A stretch of DNA of 64,000 bases from positions 2,599,501-2,663,500 of the forward strand of contig NZ_BAAAXG010000026.1 in the NCBI RefSeq assembly GCF_039535475.1. The letters run 5' to 3'. The position numbers were made by a program, and so were the translations under genes. The notes beneath the pieces were generated by a model that saw nothing but the letters and a program-made list of their open reading frames with translations, searched no databases and was not told where the DNA came from. This document shows positions 52,861 through 62,199 of this stretch, in pieces (position 1 is the stretch's first letter; every line of letters starts with the position of its first letter). Source of the DNA: Streptomyces showdoensis. GTDB lineage: Bacteria; Actinomycetota; Actinomycetes; Streptomycetales; Streptomycetaceae.

Positions 52861-53859
52861 CTACGCCTCCGGGGCGGACCCCGGACCGGACGCCGTCGTC
52901 GTCGTCCGGAACCGGGCCACGTACGCGGAGGGCGTGACCCCGAAATGCCGGGCGAACGCCCGCCGCAGGCTCTCGTCGCTGCCGAGCCCGCTCCGCGCCG
53001 CCGCCCCCGTCACGCTCGCCCCGCCCTCCAGGAGCAGCCGGGCCGCCTCCACCCGCACCCGCTCCACGTACGCCGCCGGGGTCACCCCCGTCCGGTCCCG
53101 GAACAGCCGCGCCAGATGCCTCACGCTCACCCCGGCCCGCCGGGCCAGCGCCGGCGCGCTGTGGTCCGCCGCCGGATCCGCCGCCACCGCGTCGAGCAGC
53201 GGCCGCACCACCGGATGGCCCGTCGGGGGAGTGCGGGAGGCCGCCGAGAACTGCGACTGGCCGCCCGGCCGCTGCAGGAACACCACCAGGTCCCGGGCCA
53301 CCGCGCGGGCCGCCGCCGCCCCGCGGTCCTCCTCCAGCAGGGCCAGGCACAGGTCGATCCCGGCCGTCACCCCCGCCGAGGACCACACCTCCCCGTCCCG
53401 TACGTGGATCGCGTCCGCCAGCACCTCGACCGCCGGATGGCGCCGGGCCAGCTCCGCCGCGTGCTCCCAGTGCGTGGCCGCCCGCCGCCCGTCCAGCAGC
53501 CCGGCCGCCGCCAGCGCGAACGCGCCCGTGCAGACCGAGGCCACCCGCGCCGAGCGGGCCGCCAGCTCCGCCACCTGCGGCCCCGCCGCCACGCACCGGG
53601 CCACCTCCACCGCCCCCGGCACGATCAGCGTGCCCACCGCCGTCACCGTCCCGGCCGCCCCGTCCGCGCCGATCCGCAGCCCGCACGAGGTCCGCACGTC
53701 CCGCCCGTCGGGCGTGCAGACCCGCACCCGGTAGGGGGCCCCGGCCGTGGCGAACACCTCCAGGGGCGCCGAGACGTCGAGGAGGCGGACCCCGTCGAAG
53801 GCGAACACCCACACGTCGTGGGCCGGCTGCGGGCGCGGTGAGGTCTGCACGGTCGTCAC
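52861..53859 (-). CDS. GlxA-type AraC family regulator with DJ-1/PfpI domain
   Basis: A 332-aa regulator. Residues about 15-190 are a DJ-1/PfpI-like domain (VWVFAFDGVRLLDVSAPLEVFATAG, SVCTGAFALAAAGLLDGRRAATHW with the nucleophile-position Cys); the C-terminal part is an AraC double HTH (ALARRAGVSVRHLARLFRDRTGVTPAAYVERVRVEAARLLLEGG, ... RRAFARHFGVTPSAYVARF). It starts at GTG 53859 and is divergent from the HD-domain gene, 72 nt away, which it may control. Confidence 0.92.
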   Translation of the reverse strand: MTTVQTSPRPQPAHDVWVFAFDGVRLLDVSAPLEVFATAGAPYRVRVCTPDGRDVRTSCGLRIGADGAAGTVTAVGTLIVPGAVEVARCVAAGPQVAELAARSARVASVCTGAFALAAAGLLDGRRAATHWEHAAELARRHPAVEVLADAIHVRDGEVWSSAGVTAGIDLCLALLEEDRGAAAARAVARDLVVFLQRPGGQSQFSAASRTPPTGHPVVRPLLDAVAADPAADHSAPALARRAGVSVRHLARLFRDRTGVTPAAYVERVRVEAARLLLEGGASVTGAAARSGLGSDESLRRAFARHFGVTPSAYVARFRTTTTASGPGSAPEA

Positions 53860-53931
53860 GGGTCCGATTCTGTGGGATGCCTGTCCTCAGGGACATGGCG
53901 GGCCCGGGGCCGCCGGAGCGAGGCTGGTCCC

Positions 53932-54570
53932 ATGAACCCGCTGACGCTGATCCCCGACACCGCCCTCGCCGCCGCCGCCACCGAGCTCGTCCGCGACACC
54001 ACCGACGAGCTGATCTACCACCACTCCCGCCGCGTCCACCTCTTCGGCGCCCTCCAGGGCCGCGCCCGCGGCCTCGCGTACGACCCCGAACTCCTCTACG
54101 TCGGCGCGATGTTCCACGACCTCGGCCTCGGCGCGAAGCACCACTCCTCCGGCCGCCGCTTCGAGGTCGACGGCGCCGACGAGGCCGCCGCGTTCCTGCG
54201 CTCCCACGGGATCGGCGAGGACGCCGTCCGCCGGGTGTGGACCGCCATCGCGCTCCACACCACCCCCGGCGTCCCGGAGTTCATGGAACCCGAGGTCGCC
54301 CTGGTGACCGCCGGCGTCGAGTACGACGTCCTCGGCATCGGCTACGGGGACCACGCCGCCGTGACGCCCGGGGAGCGGGCCGCGATCGTCGCCGCCCACC
54401 CGCGCCCGGACTTCAAGAACCGCATCCTCGCCGCCTTCGCCGAGGGCGTCGGCCCCAAGCCGGAGACCACGTTCGGCAACGTCAAGGCCGACGTCCTGCG
54501 CCACTTCGTGCCCGGATTCGAGCCCGGCGACTTCGTCGAGACGATCCGCACCTCCGCCTGGCCCGCCTGA
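53932..54570 (+). CDS. HD-domain hydrolase, cyanamide-hydratase-like
   Basis: A 212-aa HD-superfamily metallo-hydrolase. The metal site reads His51-Ser-Arg (YHHSRRVHLFG), HDLGLGAKHH and HTTPGVPEF, with FEVDGADEAAAFLRSHG between; this order resembles cyanamide hydratase-like HD proteins. The substrate is not established; a nitrile or formamide-type compound is possible. GAGGCT-N6-ATG suggests a leaderless start at 53932. It is paired divergently with a GlxA-type regulator, and a B12 riboswitch follows closely. Confidence 0.87.
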   Translation: MNPLTLIPDTALAAAATELVRDTTDELIYHHSRRVHLFGALQGRARGLAYDPELLYVGAMFHDLGLGAKHHSSGRRFEVDGADEAAAFLRSHGIGEDAVRRVWTAIALHTTPGVPEFMEPEVALVTAGVEYDVLGIGYGDHAAVTPGERAAIVAAHPRPDFKNRILAAFAEGVGPKPETTFGNVKADVLRHFVPGFEPGDFVETIRTSAWPA

Positions 54571-54582
54571 CGGCGAGTGAGA

Positions 54583-54733
54583 GACTGTCGGGAAACGAGG
54601 GCGGCAGGACCCAGGAAGCCGGTGCGAATCCGGCACGGTCCCGCCACTGTGACCAGCCCCTGACCAGGGCCGGAAGCCAGGAACTGACCTGCCGCCTGCC
54701 AGCACCGACCGGGGACGCGGAGATCCCCGTCTG
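54583..54733 (+). promoter_or_regulatory. Cobalamin (B12) riboswitch
   Basis: The core is unmistakable: GAAGCCGGTGCGAATCCGGC, then ACGGTCCCGCCACTGTGA, and later GGAAGCCAGGAACTGACCTG, matching the B12-box and flanking elements of cobalamin riboswitches. A terminal hairpin GGGGA...TCCCC (54711-54729) sits just before the ribosome-binding site CTGGAGG, suggesting translational control of the following importer. Ligand-bound RNA would lower expression. Confidence 0.93.
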
Positions 54734-54744
54734 GAGGCCTTCCC

Positions 54745-55716
54745 ATGTCCTGGCGCCGCCCGCTGCTGCCCGCCGCCGTCCTCATACCCCTGCTCGCCGC
54801 CTGCTCGGCGCCCGCGAGCACCCCCGCCGGCGGCAAGGCCGCCGCCGGCTTCCCGTACACCGTCACCAACTGCGGGGTGACGACCACCTTCCAGGCCCCG
54901 CCGAAGCGCGCGGTGACCATGAACCAGCACGTCACCGAGGTCATGCTCGCCCTCGGCCTGCAGAAGTCCCTGGTCGGCACCGCCTACCTCGACGACGCCG
55001 TCCTCCCCGCCTACAAGAAGGCGTACGACGCCGTCCCCGTGCTCGCCAAGGAGTACCCCTCCAAGGAAGCGCTGCTCGCCGCCGGCCCCGACTTCGTGTA
55101 CGGCGGTTACGCCTCCGCCTTCGACGCCAAGGCCGGCCGCTCCCGCGACGACCTCAAGCGCTCCGGCATCGCCTCCCGCCTCAACACCGAGTACTGCCCC
55201 TCCGGCGCCGGCGCCCTCGACGACGTCTACCGCGAGGTCGCCGAGGTGGGCCGCACCTTCGGCGTCCCCGACCGGGCCGAGGCCTGGAGCCGCGAGGCCC
55301 GCGCCGGGGTCGCCGCCGCCGAGAAGCGGCTCAAGGGCGTCGCCCCCGTCTCCGTCTTCGTCTACGACAGCGGCGACAAGACCGCCTTCACCGCCGGCGG
55401 CAAGGGCATCGGCAACGAGCTGATCACCCGCGCCGGCGGCCGCAACGTCTTCGCCGACCTCGACAAGACCTTCGGCGACGCGAGCTGGGAGCAGGTCGTC
55501 GCCCGCAAGCCCGACGTGATCGTCATCTACGACTACGGCTCCACCACCGTCGAGCAGAAGAAGCGCCGCCTCCTGGAGGACCCGGCGCTGCGCGAGGTCC
55601 CGGCCGTCAAGAACCGCCGCTTCGCCGTGCTGCCGCTCTCCGACGCGGTCCTCGGCGTCCGCGCCCCCGCCGCCGTCGGAAAGCTGGCCGCGCAGCTCCA
55701 CCCCGCCGCACGGTGA
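54745..55716 (+). CDS. btuF: Vitamin B12 ABC transporter substrate-binding lipoprotein
   Basis: A 323-aa class III (BtuF/FhuD-like) binding lipoprotein with a lipobox in PLLAAC (Cys20). Typical parts are RAVTMNQHVTEVMLALGLQKSLVGTAYLDD and GGRNVFADLDKTFGDASWEQVVARKPDVIVIYDYG. The ATG follows the cobalamin riboswitch and CTGGAGG, so cobalamin or a corrinoid is the likely ligand; a siderophore is possible but less likely given the riboswitch. The GTG of the permease overlaps its stop. Confidence 0.92.
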   Translation: MSWRRPLLPAAVLIPLLAACSAPASTPAGGKAAAGFPYTVTNCGVTTTFQAPPKRAVTMNQHVTEVMLALGLQKSLVGTAYLDDAVLPAYKKAYDAVPVLAKEYPSKEALLAAGPDFVYGGYASAFDAKAGRSRDDLKRSGIASRLNTEYCPSGAGALDDVYREVAEVGRTFGVPDRAEAWSREARAGVAAAEKRLKGVAPVSVFVYDSGDKTAFTAGGKGIGNELITRAGGRNVFADLDKTFGDASWEQVVARKPDVIVIYDYGSTTVEQKKRRLLEDPALREVPAVKNRRFAVLPLSDAVLGVRAPAAVGKLAAQLHPAAR

Positions 55717-56741
55717 CCCGGCTCCGCCACACGGCGGTCGTCGCCGGACTGCTCGTGGCGCTCGCCGCGGCCGTCGTCGCGGCCCTCGCGCTCGGCTCCG
55801 TCCGCATCCCGCCCGGCCAGGTGCTCGACGCCCTGACCGGGCGGGCCGGGCCCTCGCCGTACCGGACCATCGTGCTCGACGTCCGGCTGCCCCGGGTGCT
55901 GCTCGGGGCGGTCGTCGGCGCCGGGCTCGCCGTCGTCGGCGCGGTGCTCCAGGCCCTGGTCCGCAACCGGCTCGCCGACCCGTTCCTGCTCGGGATCTCC
56001 TCCGGCGCCTCCGCCGGCGCGGTGCTGGTCCTGGTCCTGGGCGGCGGCGCCGGGATCGTCGGAGGCGTCAGCACCGCCGTCGCCCTGCCCGCCGGGGCCT
56101 TCGCCGGCGCCCTGCTCTCCCTCGTCCTCGTCTACGGCCTGGCCCGGCGCGGCGGCACCATGACCGGCGCCCGGCTGGTCCTCGCCGGGGTGGCCGTCTC
56201 GTACATCCTGTCCGCCCTCACCACCCTGCTCCTCGTCCTCGCCGGGCGGCCCGAGCAGTTCCAGGAAGCCCTCTTCTGGTCCCTCGGCGGACTCGGCAGC
56301 GCCCGCTGGGACAGCCTCGCGCTGCCCGCCGCCGTCCTCGCCCTCGGCATCGGCGCCCTGCTCACCCTCGCCCGCCCGCTCGACCTGCTGCTCGTCGGCG
56401 AGGAGGGCGCCACCGTCCTCGGCCTGGACACCGCCCGCTTCCGCGCGGCCGTCTTCGTCCTCGCCTCCCTGGTCACCGCCGTCATGGTCGCGGCCAGCGG
56501 CGCCGTCGGCTTCGTCGGCCTGATGGTCCCGCACGCCGCCCGCATGGCCGTCGGCGCCCCGCACCGGCGCCTGCTGCCGGTCGCCGCCCTCGGCGGGGCG
56601 CTCGCCCTCGTCCTCGCCGACCTGGCCGCCCGCACCGTCGCCGCGCCCCAGGACATCCCCGTCGGCGTGCTCACCGCCCTCACCGGCGGCCCCTTCTTCC
56701 TCTGGCTGATGCGCCGCCGCGCGGACGGAGCGACCCTGTGA
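55713..56741 (+). CDS. btuC: Vitamin B12 ABC transporter permease (FecCD family)
   Basis: A 342-aa permease with about ten helices. The BtuC/FecCD signatures are VRLPRVLLGAVVGAGLAVVGAVLQALVRNRLADPFLLGISSGASAGA and SGAVGFVGLMVPHAARMAVG...RRLLPVAALGGALALVLADLAART. GTG 55713 overlaps the btuF stop (GTGA) and its own stop overlaps the ATPase GTG, so all three genes are coupled behind the riboswitch. Confidence 0.93.
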   Translation: MTRLRHTAVVAGLLVALAAAVVAALALGSVRIPPGQVLDALTGRAGPSPYRTIVLDVRLPRVLLGAVVGAGLAVVGAVLQALVRNRLADPFLLGISSGASAGAVLVLVLGGGAGIVGGVSTAVALPAGAFAGALLSLVLVYGLARRGGTMTGARLVLAGVAVSYILSALTTLLLVLAGRPEQFQEALFWSLGGLGSARWDSLALPAAVLALGIGALLTLARPLDLLLVGEEGATVLGLDTARFRAAVFVLASLVTAVMVAASGAVGFVGLMVPHAARMAVGAPHRRLLPVAALGGALALVLADLAARTVAAPQDIPVGVLTALTGGPFFLWLMRRRADGATL

Positions 56742-57535
56742 CCCCCCGCACCGCCGAGCTCCGGACCGAGTCCCTCTCCTACGCGGGACGGCTGTACGAG
56801 GCCGACCTCGTCGCCCGCCCCGGCGAGACCGTCGGCCTCGTCGGCCCCAACGGCAGCGGCAAGACCACCCTGCTGCGCTGCGTCTACGGCACCCTCGCCG
56901 CCACCTCCGGCCGCGCCCTCCTCGACGGCGACGACCTGCGGACGCTCGGCCCCCGGGCGCGGGCCCGCCGGGTGGCGACCGTGCCGCAGGAGAGCGGCCT
57001 GGAGTTCGAGCTGACCGTCCGCGAGCTGGTCGCCCTCGGCCGCTCCCCGCACAAGCGCTTCTGGGAGGGCGACACCGAGCGGGACCGGGAGCGGGCGGAC
57101 GCGGCGCTGGACCGGGTCGGCATCCTGGACCTCGCCGACCGCCCGTACCCCGCGCTCTCCGGCGGCGAACGGCAGCGGGCCCTCGTCGCCCGGGCGCTCG
57201 TCCAGGACCCCGCCCTGCTCGTGCTCGACGAGCCCACCAACCACCTGGACATCCGCTACCAGCTGGAAGTCCTCTCGCTCGTGCGCGACTTGGGCACCAC
57301 CAACCTCCTGGCCCTGCACGACCTGACCCTCGCCGCGGCCTACTGCGACCGGCTCTACGTCCTGGACCGGGGGAGGATCGTCGCCGAGGGCCCGCCGGCC
57401 GAGGTGCTCACGCCGGCCCTGCTGGCAGCCGTCTACGGGGTGGAAGCCGAGGTCATCCCGCATCCCGCCACCGGCACGCCGCTGGTCGTCTACCTGCCTC
57501 GTCCGCCGGTTGGTCAGAATCTGTCCGTCATGTGA
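56738..57535 (+). CDS. btuD: Vitamin B12 ABC transporter ATP-binding protein
   Basis: A 265-aa ATPase. The Walker A motif is GPNGSGKTTLLRC, the signature motif LSGGERQR, Walker B LLVLDEPTNHLD and the H-loop LLALHDLTLAAAY. GTG 56738 overlaps the permease stop by four bases. This type energises FecCD-family importers. The operon probably ends here; a short leader ORF for the cysteine genes starts 45 nt later. Confidence 0.93.
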   Translation: MTPRTAELRTESLSYAGRLYEADLVARPGETVGLVGPNGSGKTTLLRCVYGTLAATSGRALLDGDDLRTLGPRARARRVATVPQESGLEFELTVRELVALGRSPHKRFWEGDTERDRERADAALDRVGILDLADRPYPALSGGERQRALVARALVQDPALLVLDEPTNHLDIRYQLEVLSLVRDLGTTNLLALHDLTLAAAYCDRLYVLDRGRIVAEGPPAEVLTPALLAAVYGVEAEVIPHPATGTPLVVYLPRPPVGQNLSVM

Positions 57536-57579
57536 GATCACATTCCGGAACCCGGACCGGGAATCGATACGATGAGCCC

Positions 57580-57696
57580 ATGGTTTCCCACGACGTGAGC
57601 GAAGAGACGCCGGGCACACCCCTGCTCGTCGCGCGCCTGCACGTCGACCTGTGCCGCCTCGCCAGCGCGATCTGTACGCCGCGCGCCGCGCTCTGA
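57580..57696 (+). CDS. Short leader peptide with Cys codons upstream of cysO
   Basis: A 38-codon ORF starting ATG 57580, with TACGAT at 57568-57573 and six bases between, i.e. a probable leaderless transcript. The peptide carries RLHVDLCRLASAICTPR, similar to the actinobacterial putative leader peptide pattern RxHxDLxRxxSxxC seen before sulfur and cysteine genes. It has two Cys codons (TGC, TGT). GC hairpins (for example CCCCC-GCGC-GGGGG at 57730-57743) lie between it and cysO, so cysteine-responsive attenuation is a reasonable model. Confidence 0.7.
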   Translation: MVSHDVSEETPGTPLLVARLHVDLCRLASAICTPRAAL

Positions 57697-57806
57697 ACGA
57701 CCGGGCCGAGCGCACCTCACCCGCAAGACCCCCCGCGCGGGGGCCAGAGCCGCGCGCCCAGTACGCCACCCGCCCTTCCGAGCTTGTTCCGACAGGAGCC
57801 CACCCC

Positions 57807-59041
<1,235 letters not shown>

Positions 59042-59137
59042 CCCGCACCACCCGCACCACCCGCACCGTTCGATCGCCCGCACCACCCGCACCGCTCGAT
59101 CGCCGCACCCCCGCGCACCGCACCGTCACCGCACGGC

Positions 59138-59623
59138 TCAGCGCGCCAGATGGCGGACCTGGTCCCAGACCACCGGGTCCGCCGTTCCCACCTTGCGGCG
59201 GAAGTCCACCACCGGCACGTCCCGCAGCTCGTCCGTCTCCAGGAAACTCGGCCGGCCCTGCGCGTCGCCCACCGAGCCGGGCGGCAGCGCGATCACCCCG
59301 GGGCGCTCGTCGTGGTACTTGCTGGTGATCTTGGCGACCAGCGCGCTCTCGCCGCGCAGCCCGAGGACCAGGCACGGCCGGTCCTTCGAACCCGGCCCGT
59401 CCTCGAACGGCACCTCCGCCCACCAGATCTCACCGGGCCGCGGCAGCCGCGCCGGGGCCCTCCCCGCCGGGGCCCGGCCGCGCGGCGGGGCCGGACGCGT
59501 CGGCCGTGCGGGCGGGCGGGTCCGGCCGAGGGGCCGGCGGTCCGGGCGCCGCCGTCCGGCGACCGCCACGACCAGGGCGATCACCACGCCCGCGACCAGC
59601 GCGGGCCACCACGACGTGTCCAT
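59138..59623 (-). CDS. Membrane-anchored PemK/MazF-like protein
   Basis: A 161-aa protein. An N-terminal helix (WWPALVAGVVIALVVAVAG) and an Arg/Pro-rich linker (about 23-62) precede a PemK/MazF-type domain: PGEIWWAEVPFEDGPGSKDRPCLVLGLRGESALVAKITSKYHDERPGVIALPPGS. MazF-like proteins cleave RNA, but an anchored version without adjacent antitoxin may act otherwise. ATG 59623 is convergent with cysM. Confidence 0.87.
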   Translation of the reverse strand: MDTSWWPALVAGVVIALVVAVAGRRRPDRRPLGRTRPPARPTRPAPPRGRAPAGRAPARLPRPGEIWWAEVPFEDGPGSKDRPCLVLGLRGESALVAKITSKYHDERPGVIALPPGSVGDAQGRPSFLETDELRDVPVVDFRRKVGTADPVVWDQVRHLAR

Positions 59624-59823
59624 ACCTCAAGACCGTACCGGCACGGCCCCCGCACCGCCCGGGTGCCCCGCCATCCATCCGAACCGGTGACAGAGCCCGT
59701 GAGTTCGCCCACAACGGGCCGCCACGGAGGAGCGACGCGCCGTAGTGCCCCGTACGCTCGACAGATCGCACGACCTCCCCTCCCGCGCGCTTTCCCGCAC
59801 CCGTCCACGGAGGTTCACGCTCC

Positions 59824-60576
59824 ATGAAGCTCACCGTCGTCGGCTGCTCAGGGTCGTTCCCGTCCGCGGAATCGGCCTGCTCGAGCTACCTCGTAGAGGC
59901 CGACGGCTTCCGGCTGCTCCTCGACATGGGCAACGGTGCCCTGGGCGAGCTGCAGCGCCACATCGGTCTGTACGACCTGGACGCGATCTTCCTCAGCCAT
60001 CTGCACGCCGACCACTGCATCGACATGTGCGGCTATTTCGTGGCGCGCTACTACCGCCACGAGGGCGGCCGCTGCGAGGCCATCCCCGTCTACGCGCCGG
60101 AGGGCGCCGAGCAGCGGCTGACCACGGCGTACGCCGACACGCCCTCGCCGACCGCGATGGGCGAGGTCTTCGACTTCCGGACGCTGAAGTCGGCCGCCTT
60201 CGAGATCGGCCCGTTCTCCGTGCGGACGGAGAAGGTGTGCCACCCGGTGGAGGCGTACGCCATCCGCGTCGAGCACGGGGGCCGGGCGCTGACCTACTCG
60301 GGCGACACCGGGGTGTGCGACGCGCTGGACGAGCTCGCGCGCGGGGCGGACCTCTTCCTGTGCGAGGCCTCCTTCACCCACGGCAAGGAGGACATCCCGG
60401 CCCTCCACCTCAACGGCCGCGAGGCCGGCGCCCAGGCCGCCCGCGCCGACGTGGGCCGTCTGGTGCTGACCCACATCCCCCCGTGGACGGACGGCGAGCG
60501 CAACCTGGCGGACGCGCGCGAGGTGTACCCGGGACCGGCGGAGCTGGCGCGCGCGGGCGCGGTGTACGAGGTCTGA
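59824..60576 (+). CDS. Metallo-beta-lactamase fold hydrolase
   Basis: A 250-aa MBL-fold protein. Metal ligands are in SHLHADHCID (HxHxDH), with further His in KVCHPVEAYA and Asp in TYSGDTGVCD and HIPPW at the end. It starts MKLTVVGCSGSFPSAESACSSYLVEADG. It resembles ribonuclease Z/phosphodiesterase-like hydrolases, but the substrate is unknown. It is next to the nag genes and ends in a bidirectional hairpin. Confidence 0.92.
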   Translation: MKLTVVGCSGSFPSAESACSSYLVEADGFRLLLDMGNGALGELQRHIGLYDLDAIFLSHLHADHCIDMCGYFVARYYRHEGGRCEAIPVYAPEGAEQRLTTAYADTPSPTAMGEVFDFRTLKSAAFEIGPFSVRTEKVCHPVEAYAIRVEHGGRALTYSGDTGVCDALDELARGADLFLCEASFTHGKEDIPALHLNGREAGAQAARADVGRLVLTHIPPWTDGERNLADAREVYPGPAELARAGAVYEV

Positions 60577-60595
60577 CCTCGCCGTACGCGCACGG

Positions 60596-60632
60596 GGAAG
60601 GCCCCGGAACCCTGAGGGTTCCGGGGCCTTCC
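60596..60632. terminator. Perfect 18-bp inverted repeat between MBL gene and nagE2
   Basis: GGAAGGCCCCGGAACCCT (60596-60613) and its reverse complement (60615-60632) flank one base; the real loop is a few bases wider. It lies between convergent genes and probably serves both. Confidence 0.85.
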
Positions 60633-60657
60633 GTCGCACGGGGGTGCGGGCGGGGAC

Positions 60658-61923
60658 TCACGCCTTGGTGAGGTCCTCGATCTCCTCCTCGGGCTCGCGG
60701 CCCGGGGTGGGGAGGTTGAACTTGGTGATGGCGAAGCGGAAGACCACGTAGTAGATGGCCGCGAAGACGAGACCGATCGGGATGATCATCCAGGGCTTGG
60801 TCGCCAGGTTCCAGTTCAGCAGGTAGTCGATGCCGCCGGCGGAGAAGGTGAAGCCGGCGTGGACACCGAAGGCCCAGGTGACGGCCATCGAGACGGCGGT
60901 CAGTACGGCGTGGATCGCGTACAGGACCGGCGCGATGAACATGAACGTGAACTCGATCGGCTCGGTGATGCCGGTGACGAAGGAGGTCAGCGCGAGGGAG
61001 ACCATCATGCCCATCACGGCCTTGCGGCGCTCGGGGCGAGCGGCGTGGGCGATGGCGATGGCGGCGGCCGGGAGGCCGAACATCATGATCGGGAAGAAGC
61101 CCGACATGAAGATTCCGGCGCTCGGGTCACCGGCGAAGAAGCGGTTCAGGTCACCGTGGACGACCTCGCCGGCGGCGTTGGTGAAGTCGCCGATCTGGAA
61201 CCAGGAGACCGTGTTCACGAACTGGTGCATGCCGACCGGGATCAGCGCGCGGTTGATGAGACCGAAGAGGCCCGCGCCCCCGGCGCCGAGGCCGGTCATC
61301 CACTCGCCGAAGTTGGAGATGCCCTCGCCGATCGGCTCCCAGACCAGGCCGAAGACCACGCCGACGGCGGTGCCGACGAAGGCCATGATGATCGGGACCA
61401 GGCGGCGGCCGTTGAAGAAGCCGAGCCAGTCGACCAGCTTGGTGCGGTGGAAGCGCTGCCACAGGACCGCGGAGAGCAGACCCATGAGGATGCCGCCGAG
61501 CACGCCCGGGTTGTTGTACGTCGCGGCGACGTCGACACCCTTGTTGGCGGTCGTGTTGATCACGGCCTCGGTGACGGGGAAGGCCTTGAGGACGTTGCTG
61601 TAGACCAGGAAGCCGACGAGGGCGGCGAGAGCGGTCGAGCCGTCGGCCTTCTTGGCGAAGCCGATGGCGACGCCGATACAGAAGAGCAGCGGCAGGTTGT
61701 CGAAGACAGCACCGCCGGCCGTGGCGAACACGGAGGCGACCTTGTCCCATCCGAGCCCGTCCTTGCCGAACACGTCGGGCTGACCGAGGCGGAGCAGAAT
61801 ACCCGCGGCCGGCAGTACGGCGATCGGCAGCTGCAGGCTGCGACCGACCTTCTGCAGGCCCTGGAACAGGCCGGATCCGCGCTTCTTCGCGGGAGCGGCG
61901 GCCTGGGCGGTGGCCGTACTCAT
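60658..61923 (-). CDS. nagE2: N-acetylglucosamine PTS permease EIIC
   Basis: A 421-aa membrane EIIC subunit importing and phosphorylating GlcNAc together with NagF. It begins FQGLQKVGRSLQLPIAVLPAAGILLRLGQPD and contains NGRRLVPIIMAF, PVGMHQFVNTVSWFQIG, GFFPIMMFGLPAAAIAIAHAA and the EIIC signature GITEPIEFTFMFIAP. ATG 61923 is chosen because similarity begins at MSTATAQ. The gene lies downstream of nagE1, a paralogue, with its own DasR-like operators. Confidence 0.95.
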   Translation of the reverse strand: MSTATAQAAAPAKKRGSGLFQGLQKVGRSLQLPIAVLPAAGILLRLGQPDVFGKDGLGWDKVASVFATAGGAVFDNLPLLFCIGVAIGFAKKADGSTALAALVGFLVYSNVLKAFPVTEAVINTTANKGVDVAATYNNPGVLGGILMGLLSAVLWQRFHRTKLVDWLGFFNGRRLVPIIMAFVGTAVGVVFGLVWEPIGEGISNFGEWMTGLGAGGAGLFGLINRALIPVGMHQFVNTVSWFQIGDFTNAAGEVVHGDLNRFFAGDPSAGIFMSGFFPIMMFGLPAAAIAIAHAARPERRKAVMGMMVSLALTSFVTGITEPIEFTFMFIAPVLYAIHAVLTAVSMAVTWAFGVHAGFTFSAGGIDYLLNWNLATKPWMIIPIGLVFAAIYYVVFRFAITKFNLPTPGREPEEEIEDLTKA

Positions 61924-61995
61924 CAACTTCCTCCAGTAGGCAAGGCGCCGCCAGAGGACAGTGAAAGGGGGTGACGGCGGCGTCTCGTGGAACGC

Positions 61996-62042
61996 GGTGG
62001 TCTGGACCGCGTGGTCTACACCAATTAATGGTGTAGACCAGT
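61996..62042 (-). promoter_or_regulatory. Cluster of DasR (dre) boxes upstream of nagE2
   Basis: Three overlapping boxes: GGTGGTCTGGACCGCG (61996-62011), CGTGGTCTACACCAAT (62010-62025) and AATGGTGTAGACCAGT (62027-62042). The last two form an exact inverted repeat, TGGTCTACACCA/TGGTGTAGACCA (62012-62023 and 62029-62040). DasR represses nagE2 in S. coelicolor, which matches this layout. Confidence 0.85.
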
Positions 62043-62199
62043 TGTAGCACGTGTGACTTAGATAAGGAACCTTCGAATTTTGTGGGCTCAGCCATAGCCG
62101 GACAACCGACGACATAAGGCCCCCGGACCAGGGGTCCGAGGGCCTTGCGGAGGGGGCGAAAGGTGGTCCATCGCCCCGGGGGAGGGGGGTCGGAAGGGC

